Notes under the pieces: model-generated
Databases searched by the model: none
What the model was told of the DNA's origin: nothing
Seen by the model: only the letters and a program-made list of their open reading frames with translations
Part shown: positions 14,693-21,870 of the stretch, piece by piece
Layout: the number at the start of each line of letters is the position of its first letter
Numbering within the stretch: the first letter of the stretch is position 1
Made by a program: the position numbers and the translations under genes
DNA from: Syntrophobacterales bacterium
GTDB taxonomy: Bacteria > Desulfobacterota > Desulfobaccia > Desulfobaccales > 0-14-0-80-60-11
Reading direction: 5' to 3'
NCBI GenBank assembly: GCA_023229795.1
Contig: JALNYP010000050.1
Location: 1-28,116 of the forward strand
DNA length: 28,116 bases

Positions 14693-16525
14693 TCAGGCGG
14701 CAATGGGCAAAGTAAAGGTAAAGGTGCTGCCTTGACCGGGGCTCGAATCGACCCAAATGGCGCCCCGATGCGCCTTGACAATTTCTTTGCTGATGGCCAG
14801 CCCCAGGCCGCTGCCGCCGCCGTCACTGGGCTTGCCATGGACAAATTTATCAAAGATCCGAGGCTGCAGGTCAAAGGGTATCCCCTCGCCATCATCGGTG
14901 ACAGCGAGTTGCACCTGGTTGCCGACCCGATCACCGGCAAGTTTGATATGGCCTCCGGCTTTCGTATAGCGCATGGCGTTGGCCAGGAGATTAACCAGGA
15001 CCCAGACAATTTTATGAGGGTCAGCAGTGACTTCGGGCAAATCTTGGGGCACTGCCGAGTTCAACTCGATGCCTTTGGACTCTGCCTGGGATTTGATGAT
15101 GGACAGCGCCTGGTCGCAGAGGAAATGGGGCTGGACCGGCTCAAAAGAAAGTTCCAGTTTACCGGCTTCAATCTTGGAGAGGTCGAGAAGATCGTTGACC
15201 AGGGCCCGTAGCCGCTGCACGTCTTCGTGACAGGCCTCCAGCAAAGCCTGCTCCTGGTCCGTTAATTTGGGGGCCGCAGATTCCCGGAGCAAGTCCACGG
15301 CCATGTTGATACTGGTCAGGGGCGTGCGCAATTCATGGGAGGCGGTCATGACAAATTCACTTTTCAGCCGGTCCAGCTCACGGTGCCGGGTGATGTCCCG
15401 CAGCAGCAAGACCACCCCGGGGTTCACCCCTGAGGGGGTACGCATAGGCACAATGGATACTTGATAGTGGCGGCTTTCTTCCCCGGTTTTTATGGTCAGG
15501 ATATCCTCACCTTCTTCTATCCGGGGTGGTTGGCCGGAGGCCAAGGCTTCCTTGAGGAAGCCGAAGAGCCTTTCATCCCGCATTACTTCCAGAATGTGCT
15601 TCTCCAGAGAATCTTCAGGGAAAACCCCGAAAATCTTGGCGGCTTCGGGATTAAAATTCGTGATCAGGAAATTATCGTCCACCACTACGATCCCGTCGTC
15701 CACACTTCTGATAATGGCTTCGCTTTTGCGCTTCTCCGCAATGATCCTGCCGATATTCATATCATGGAACTGTTTTAATTTTTCCACCATCAGATTGAAC
15801 TGGGTGGCCAGAAGGGCCACCTCATCCGAACCCCGCACCGGCACCTGGACATTATAATTGGCTTGGGCGACCTGCAAGGCCGCTTCTTTCAGTTCGGTTA
15901 CCGGTCGAGAAATGAGGTGGGACACGAACATACTAAACACGATCACCAGGAGGACTGATACCCCGCCAATTACCGAGATGGAGAAAACCGCCTGCACTGA
16001 AATTTTATTGGCCCGGTTGCTGGCGGCATACATAGTTTCGTGGTTCAAATCCCGCAGCTTGATGCAGGCATCCCGAATTGATCTGAATAACGGTAGGACA
16101 GCCTCATGATAGGCGTTGGCCGCCTGGGTGGGTGCGGATTGATAGAGGAGTTGGAGGTTGGAGATTTCGCTTAAATAGCGGGCGTAGCCTTTTTCAAGAG
16201 TGTCGATGATCTCCTTTTCCCCGGAGATGGTGATGTTGTCTTTGGCACGCCCCAACCATTGCAGGAAAAGGGTCTCATTTTCCCGAAACTCGGAGGCGCC
16301 CTGTCGTTGGTATCCTAACAGGATCAGGAGGGTGGCCGAATCTTGCCGTTCCACAGCATCGATCATGTTTTCCGCCGCCTGGATGCTCTGGTAATTCTCC
16401 CGCAAGATCGACTCCGAGGCCCGCCCCAGGCGCAAAATCAGCACCACGGCCAGGGACAACACCACGATGATCAACAGCAGGCTGGCCCCGTATCCCAGGA
16501 GAATTTTTTTCCGAAAAGTCCGCAT
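14693..16525 (-). CDS. Membrane sensor histidine kinase (KinB-like sensor, HAMP, PAS, HisKA, HATPase)
   Basis: 610 residues. A membrane helix at ~10-32, an all-helical periplasmic sensor (~35-175) resembling the KinB-type four-helix module, a second helix at ~178-200, HAMP (~200-255), PAS (~265-380), HisKA with His397 in ASHELRTPLTS, then the ATPase domain with N-box VNLLANAMRY, DDGEGIP and GSGLGLAISK. It would autophosphorylate at His397 and pass phosphate to Asp54 of the downstream REC-TPR regulator. The start ATG has GAGAG upstream. It lies between that regulator and a KtrA/KtrB potassium system transcribed the same way, suggesting but not proving a role in osmotic or envelope sensing. The ligand is unknown. 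Confidence 0.92.
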   Translation of the reverse strand: MRTFRKKILLGYGASLLLIIVVLSLAVVLILRLGRASESILRENYQSIQAAENMIDAVERQDSATLLILLGYQRQGASEFRENETLFLQWLGRAKDNITISGEKEIIDTLEKGYARYLSEISNLQLLYQSAPTQAANAYHEAVLPLFRSIRDACIKLRDLNHETMYAASNRANKISVQAVFSISVIGGVSVLLVIVFSMFVSHLISRPVTELKEAALQVAQANYNVQVPVRGSDEVALLATQFNLMVEKLKQFHDMNIGRIIAEKRKSEAIIRSVDDGIVVVDDNFLITNFNPEAAKIFGVFPEDSLEKHILEVMRDERLFGFLKEALASGQPPRIEEGEDILTIKTGEESRHYQVSIVPMRTPSGVNPGVVLLLRDITRHRELDRLKSEFVMTASHELRTPLTSINMAVDLLRESAAPKLTDQEQALLEACHEDVQRLRALVNDLLDLSKIEAGKLELSFEPVQPHFLCDQALSIIKSQAESKGIELNSAVPQDLPEVTADPHKIVWVLVNLLANAMRYTKAGGHIKLAGDRVGNQVQLAVTDDGEGIPFDLQPRIFDKFVHGKPSDGGGSGLGLAISKEIVKAHRGAIWVDSSPGQGSTFTFTLPIAA

Positions 16526-16620
16526 GGCGAATCTCTCAAGTTCGAGACGCTACGTCATTTCTGCCGCGAGACCGTCCACTTTATGGTTCTTTGGCGCCGT
16601 CTCCTGCTCCCTTGGTTAAC

Positions 16621-17289
16621 TCAGTCGCCCGCCTTTTCCCGCAGGCGCACCAAATCCGCCTCTTTGCCGATCATTACCAGGATGTCGCTGGGCTTGATGA
16701 CGAAATCCGGGGAAGGCAGGAAGACAAAACGCATGGGGACGAGTTCTTTGATTGCCAGGACAAAGACGCCGAATCTTCTCCGCAGGTCCAGGTCGATCAA
16801 GGTGTGACCGCAGAAGCTGTCCGGCGGAGCTACATCCATGACCCGATAGTCTTCCTCCAAGGGAATAAAATCCAGCAGGTTGGGGTTGATAAGTTGGGCC
16901 GCCAAACGGCGGGCAGTTTCCCTCTCGGGAAAGATGATTTCACTGGCGCCCACGGATTTCAAGATCGCGGCGTGGTCCTCGGTGGTGGCCTTGGCCCAAA
17001 TTCGTTTCACCCCGATTTTTTTCAGATGCAAGGTAGCCAGGATGCTGGATTCCAGGCTTTCCCCCATGCTGACGATGGCCTCGTCAAAATCCTTGGTAAC
17101 CAAGGAGCTGAGGCTGTGAAAGTCGCGCACATCCAGGATCAGAGCTCGTTGCACCTTGTCGAGGATGGCCTCCACCATGGCCTCCTCCCGGTCGATGGCC
17201 AGCACCTCACATTCCTTGGCCAGTTGCTGGGCCAACTCCCGACCGAACTCCCCCAAACCGATGACGACGATGTGTTTTTTCTCTTTCAT
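16621..17289 (-). CDS. ktrA: K+ uptake regulatory subunit, single-RCK TrkA family (KtrA-like)
   Basis: 222-residue cytoplasmic gating subunit. The RCK-N Rossmann fold starts VVIGLGEFGRELAQQLAKE with the GxGxxG loop and an acidic residue at the end of strand 2 (VLAIDRE), so it should bind ATP/ADP or NAD(H). The RCK-C part is near 140-215 (PPDSFCGHTLIDLDLRRRFG). Its length fits KtrA (one RCK) and not the duplicated TrkA. The start ATG overlaps the end of the channel gene by 4 bp (ATGA), so the pair is translationally coupled. Nucleotide binding to an octameric ring of this protein would gate the KtrB-like pore. Confidence 0.9.
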   Translation of the reverse strand: MKEKKHIVVIGLGEFGRELAQQLAKECEVLAIDREEAMVEAILDKVQRALILDVRDFHSLSSLVTKDFDEAIVSMGESLESSILATLHLKKIGVKRIWAKATTEDHAAILKSVGASEIIFPERETARRLAAQLINPNLLDFIPLEEDYRVMDVAPPDSFCGHTLIDLDLRRRFGVFVLAIKELVPMRFVFLPSPDFVIKPSDILVMIGKEADLVRLREKAGD

Positions 17290-18662
17290 CCGATCATTAT
17301 CCTACCTTCGGGATATTTCACATGGGAGTGGATTGCAGGGACAATTCCCATGGCCAGGGTTAACGGTCCCAGTCGGCCTGCGAACATGGTGGCGGTAATC
17401 CAGAGGCGGCCAATTACGGTCAGCTTATCCGTCAACCCGGTAGACAGCCCCACCGTACCGAACGCAGATATTTGTTCAAACAGAACATCGTGGAAGCCCA
17501 CCCCCGGACGGCCGGTTTCAGTGAACAATAACAGCAGCACGCCCAACAGATTCCAGAGGATCGACAGGCGGATCAATACCATGGTGCGATCCAGGATTGG
17601 TTTGGGGACCCGGCGGTCCAGCATGACCACTTGTTCCTGGCCTTTCAGTTTAGCCTTGAACTCAGCCAGGGAAATGGCCAGCGCCGTGGTCTTGACGCCC
17701 CCGGCGCAAGAACCGGGAGAGCCCCCGATGAACATCAGCAGTGTTATGAGCAATAGGGAACTCAACGGCATCAGGCCGATGTCCACCGTGTTGAAACCGG
17801 CGGTGCGGGCGGTGATGGATTGAAATAAGGCAGAGGATAGTTTCATCCCCCAGGTGGCCTCACCCTTGGTCAAGCCCAGGATGACCAGGCCCAGCCAACC
17901 GATCACAATCAACGCCAGGGTCGTTCTCAGCACTATCCTGGAGTGGGTGGAAATAGGGTGAGGACCGGAAGGATTCGATCGCCACAGCCAGTTTTTGCCA
18001 TGATGCCAGGACTCGAAAACCACCATATGGCCCAACCCGCCCAGCACGATGAGAGACATTACCGTAGTCATGATCACCGGGCTGTCGCGCAGTCCTATGA
18101 GGCTGTCCTTGTAGATGGAGAAGCCGGCATTGCAAAACGCGGAGATGGAGTGAAAAAAGGCTGAAAACAAGGCCTCCGGAGGCGGAGTTTGGCGCCATAA
18201 GAGGGCCACGAAAATTAAAAGCATTCCTGCCAGTTCAAGACTGACGGTGATGAGCAAGATCTGGAGGAATTTTCTTTTAAATTCAATACCCAGATCCCGT
18301 TGGAAGAAGGCGTCTTGCAAGGCGGCCTGGGAAGCCAGGGACATACGCCGGCCCAGCATGAGGTAGGCCAGAGCCGCAAAGGTCATGATGCCCAGACCAC
18401 CTATTTGGATGAGGGTGACGATCACGACTTGTCCGAACTGCGTGAAAGACGTGCCGGTGTCTACGACAATGAGCCCGGTGACGCAGACCGCCGAAGTGGA
18501 AGTGAACAGGGCATCCACAAATCCCACTCCACCCCTGGTTTGGGACCACGGCAGCATGAGCAGCATGGTCCCCGCCAGGATGACCGCGGCAAAGCCCCCG
18601 ATCAGCAGGGTCTGGGGCATTTGCCCATAGGGCAACAGGCGTCTGAAAATTTCTCTCGCCAT
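17286..18662 (-). CDS. ktrB: K+ uptake channel subunit, TrkH/KtrB family
   Basis: 458-residue membrane protein with four M1-P-M2 units. The selectivity loops are visible: TSTSAVCVTGLIV, HSISAFCNAGFS, QSITARTAGFN and EQISAFGTVGLS, each with the single conserved Gly in place of the usual GYG. It imports K+, in Ktr systems Na+-dependently, and pairs with the overlapping KtrA-like gene downstream. The start ATG has no clear ribosome site, so a start at a downstream Met (MPQTLLIGG) is possible. Its start faces the trkA start across 148 bp, so two K+ systems share one promoter region. Confidence 0.9.
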   Translation of the reverse strand: MAREIFRRLLPYGQMPQTLLIGGFAAVILAGTMLLMLPWSQTRGGVGFVDALFTSTSAVCVTGLIVVDTGTSFTQFGQVVIVTLIQIGGLGIMTFAALAYLMLGRRMSLASQAALQDAFFQRDLGIEFKRKFLQILLITVSLELAGMLLIFVALLWRQTPPPEALFSAFFHSISAFCNAGFSIYKDSLIGLRDSPVIMTTVMSLIVLGGLGHMVVFESWHHGKNWLWRSNPSGPHPISTHSRIVLRTTLALIVIGWLGLVILGLTKGEATWGMKLSSALFQSITARTAGFNTVDIGLMPLSSLLLITLLMFIGGSPGSCAGGVKTTALAISLAEFKAKLKGQEQVVMLDRRVPKPILDRTMVLIRLSILWNLLGVLLLLFTETGRPGVGFHDVLFEQISAFGTVGLSTGLTDKLTVIGRLWITATMFAGRLGPLTLAMGIVPAIHSHVKYPEGRIMIG

Positions 18663-18810
18663 TTCAGAATTTGTGCAAAGAGAAGGTTATTTTGGACATA
18701 GGAAATTTTGCGCTTTAGCTATAAGATGTGTACCACAAATGCCGAAACCGAGAAAACTATAAACCGCTCTTATTTGGCGCCCATAAACAGATTAACATGA
18801 GGTCCCCGCT

Positions 18811-20166
18811 TTGAAAATCATCATTGTTGGCGCAGGAGAGGTGGGCTTTCACTTTGCCGAGTGGCTGGCCCAGGAAAGAAAGGAAGTGGTGGTCATCGAC
18901 ACCGACCCAGAAGCTCTGAGAAGGGTGAGCGATCACCTGGATGTGCAGATCCTGCACGGGTCCGGTTCTAATCCCCGGGTGCTGGATGAGTCGGGCCTGA
19001 AGAATGCCGACATCATCCTGGCAGTCACCGACAGCGACGAAGTCAACCTCATCGCCTGCATCTTCGCCAACGTCATCGCGCCTGCAATCCAGAAGGTCGC
19101 CCTGATACGCAATCCGGACTACACAAACTACCGGGAGGCCCTCACCCGGGACATCCTCAACATCGGCCTGGTGATCAACCCCGAGATGGAAGTGGTCAAC
19201 TCGATCCTGCGGATCATGAGCGCCCCGGAAGTGGAAGAGGTCAACGACTTTGTAGGCGGTCGCATCAAGATGCTGGGCAAAATTCTCCCCCCCGAGAGTC
19301 CTTTGAACGGCTTGAAGCTTTCGCAACTCCCGGAGAAGATTGAACGCAGCCGCATGACCATCGCCGCTCTGGTGCGAGATGAAGCCCTCATCATTCCCAA
19401 AGGTAAAGACACCCTCCAGGCCGGAGACTTCGTCTATTTCGTCTGTAAGACGCAGGACATCGAAGAAATAATAAGGTTATTCGGCAAGCAGACCACTCCC
19501 CTAAAGAACATCCTGGTGGTGGGCGGCGGCAATATCGGCTTCCCCCTGGTCAAGGAACTTGAATCCAGGCGCTTAAACGTCAAGCTCATCGAAAAAGACC
19601 CGCAACGCTGTCAAACGCTGTCCGCCAAGCTCAACCGTACCATCGTGCTGCAAGGGTTCGCCACCGATCAGAAATTCCTCGAGCAGGAAAACATCGGTTA
19701 CATGGACATGGTGGTGGCGGTGACTTGGGACGAAGAGATGAACATTCTCTCCTGTCTGCTGGCCAAACGCCTGGGCGCCAAAAAGACTGTTGCCCGGGTC
19801 AACAAAGTCCCCTACATTCCCCTGGTCCAGACCATCGGCATCGACCATATCGTCAGCCCCAGGCTTTCGGCCATTAACACCCTCTTTCCGTATCTGCGCC
19901 GCGGCAAGGTCATCTCCACCGTCACCATCCGGGGTAAAGCCGCCGAAGTCCTGGAAGCTGAAGCCCTGCCCACATCAGCTATTGTCGGCAAGCCCATAAA
20001 GGATCTCCAGTTTCCCAAAGAGGCCCTATTCCTCTGTATTTTTCGGGGAGACGAAGTCATTATTCCGAGCGGAAGTTCGGTCATTGAGCCCGAGGACCGG
20101 GTGCTGATACTCTCCACCGGTGCCGTCATTCCCCAGGTGGAACAGGCCCTCATGGCCAAACGGTGA
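18811..20166 (+). CDS. trkA: Trk potassium system regulatory subunit TrkA (double RCK)
   Basis: 451 residues, the standard length of TrkA, with two RCK units. The first has KIIIVGAGEVGFHFAEWLAQ with Asp at the end of strand 2 (VVVIDTD); the second NILVVGGGNIGFPLVKELES with a Glu (KLIEKD). Each Rossmann part is followed by a C-terminal ligand domain (around 135-220 and 365-450). It binds NAD(H)/ATP and controls TrkH-type pores. The start is TTG with GAGGT a few bases upstream; no nearby in-frame ATG fits the conserved first strand. It is followed by trkH after 7 bp, forming an operon. Confidence 0.93.
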   Translation: MKIIIVGAGEVGFHFAEWLAQERKEVVVIDTDPEALRRVSDHLDVQILHGSGSNPRVLDESGLKNADIILAVTDSDEVNLIACIFANVIAPAIQKVALIRNPDYTNYREALTRDILNIGLVINPEMEVVNSILRIMSAPEVEEVNDFVGGRIKMLGKILPPESPLNGLKLSQLPEKIERSRMTIAALVRDEALIIPKGKDTLQAGDFVYFVCKTQDIEEIIRLFGKQTTPLKNILVVGGGNIGFPLVKELESRRLNVKLIEKDPQRCQTLSAKLNRTIVLQGFATDQKFLEQENIGYMDMVVAVTWDEEMNILSCLLAKRLGAKKTVARVNKVPYIPLVQTIGIDHIVSPRLSAINTLFPYLRRGKVISTVTIRGKAAEVLEAEALPTSAIVGKPIKDLQFPKEALFLCIFRGDEVIIPSGSSVIEPEDRVLILSTGAVIPQVEQALMAKR

Positions 20167-20173
20167 GCCTGCC

Positions 20174-21628
20174 ATGATCCGCTGGCCTTTCATCCTTCAT
20201 ATCCTTGGTTCTCTGATCGTCTGTATTGGCCTGTGCATGCTCCTCCCCATCGTGTTTTCCCTCTATTACTGGGACGGTAGCGCCTTGCCGCTGCTGTATT
20301 CTGCGGCCATCACCGTAAGTGTAGGTCTGTTTCTTTACCTGGTTTTCCGAAGTCACCGGGTCCGAGGAGCTATCAGCCACCGGGAAGGCATGGCCATCAC
20401 CACCGTGGGGTGGGTAGCAGTCTGTATCTTCGGGGGCCTGCCGTTTTATTTCTCCGGTGTCCTGCCCCACTTGGTGGACTGCATCTTTGAGACCACCTCG
20501 GGCTTCACCACCACCGGGGCTTCGGTTATCCGGGATGTGGAAATCGTGGCTCCGGGCATCCTCTTCTGGCGCAGCCTGACCCATTGGCTGGGCGGCCTGG
20601 GTATCGTCGTCCTGGGTCTGGCCATCCTCCCCTTCCTGGGGGTAGGCGGCATGCAGCTCTACAAGGCCGAAGTGCCCGGGCCGGTGGTGGACAAGCTCAA
20701 GCCCCGGCTCAAAGACACCGCCATGATTCTTTGGAAGGTTTACGTCATCTTTACGGTGGCCGAAACCATCCTGCTCCTGCTGGGCGGCATGAACCTCCTG
20801 GATGCCCTCTGTCATACGTTCGGTACCCTGGCCACCGGCGGCTTCTCCACCAAGAACGCCTCCATCGGCTACTACCAGAGCGTTTATATTGACACAGTGG
20901 TGACCATCTTCATGCTCATCGGCGGCATTAACTTCGCCCTGCACTTCCAGCTCTTTCGGGGCAAACCCCTGGCCATGTGGCGAGATCCGGAGTTCCGGTT
21001 TTTTATGGGGTTTTGGCTGCTTCTCACCCTGATTATCGCCGTCAATTGTTTCGGCCAGACCTATGGCTCCTTCTGGAAAGCCTTGCAGTACGCTTCCTTC
21101 GCCGTGGCATCCATCACCACCACCACAGGCTTCGCCACCGGGAATTTCGAGCTCTGGCCGCCCTTATCCCTTTGTCTTCTCCTCCTGTGCATGGTAGTAG
21201 GCGCCTCCGTGGGCTCCACCGGCGGCTCCGTGAAGTGCATGCGCGTTATGGTGGTCATCAAGCATGGCTACCGGGAGCTCATCCGCCTTATCCACCCCCG
21301 GGCGGTGGTCCGCCTGAAAATGGGCGACCATGTCGTCCCCCCCGAAGTCTTCGACGGCATCTCCGGCTTTATCTTTCTTTATCTGGGCCTGGCCGCCATC
21401 TCCATGTTCCTGGTGGCCGCAGTCGGCGTGGACCTGGTTACGACCTTCTCCGCCGTTCTGGCCTGCCTCGGTAATGTGGGCCCCGGACTGGGGGAGGTGG
21501 GTCCGATGGACAACTATGCCGCTCTGCCCACCTTCGCCAAATGGGTACTCACGCTGGATATGCTTCTGGGCCGCCTGGAGATCTACACGGTGATCATTTT
21601 ATTCGTGCCAAGATTCTATAAGAAATAA
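20174..21628 (+). CDS. trkH: Trk potassium uptake channel TrkH
   Basis: 484-residue polytopic K+ transporter of normal TrkH length. It has four pore loops: ETTSGFTTTGASV, FGTLATGGFSTKNA, VASITTTTGFATGNF and ACLGNVGPGLGEVGP. The VGGMQLYKAEVPGP segment after the first pore unit is typical of TrkH. I set the start at ATG 20174 (MIRWPFILHILGSL), 7 bp after the trkA stop; the open frame extends upstream into trkA but without family similarity. The ribosome site is weak (GGTGAG), consistent with coupling to trkA. It works with the double-RCK TrkA to take up K+, for example after osmotic upshift. Confidence 0.93.
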   Translation: MIRWPFILHILGSLIVCIGLCMLLPIVFSLYYWDGSALPLLYSAAITVSVGLFLYLVFRSHRVRGAISHREGMAITTVGWVAVCIFGGLPFYFSGVLPHLVDCIFETTSGFTTTGASVIRDVEIVAPGILFWRSLTHWLGGLGIVVLGLAILPFLGVGGMQLYKAEVPGPVVDKLKPRLKDTAMILWKVYVIFTVAETILLLLGGMNLLDALCHTFGTLATGGFSTKNASIGYYQSVYIDTVVTIFMLIGGINFALHFQLFRGKPLAMWRDPEFRFFMGFWLLLTLIIAVNCFGQTYGSFWKALQYASFAVASITTTTGFATGNFELWPPLSLCLLLLCMVVGASVGSTGGSVKCMRVMVVIKHGYRELIRLIHPRAVVRLKMGDHVVPPEVFDGISGFIFLYLGLAAISMFLVAAVGVDLVTTFSAVLACLGNVGPGLGEVGPMDNYAALPTFAKWVLTLDMLLGRLEIYTVIILFVPRFYKK

Positions 21629-21762
21629 AAAGCACTAAGAGGGTTGCCATACTTACCAAGAATAAATGAGGAGTGAATAGGTTCTTACAAGCGCAACTAC
21701 TTGCTATATCTGCGCGGGTTTAATCAAAATAAACAGTATTTGATATGGTTATAATAGCTGGA

Positions 21763-21797
21763 TAAAGGAACATAGGCCGGAGGCCTGTGCCGCTGAA
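21763..21797. repeat. Intergenic palindromic repeat, copy A
   Basis: TAAAGGAACATAGGCC, loop GGA, then GGCCTGTGCCGCTGAAT. The stem CATAGGCC/GGCCTGTG folds with 8 pairs including a wobble. A related copy at 27928-27962 keeps flanks and fold but swaps a stem base pair. It lies between the convergent trkH and PEP-synthase-like genes. Confidence 0.65.
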
Positions 21798-21870
21798 TCA
21801 GTCTTTCAGAACATGGAGCCCAACGAGAAGCGCAAATTTCAAACCCAACCCCTAACTCCTGACCCCTGCT

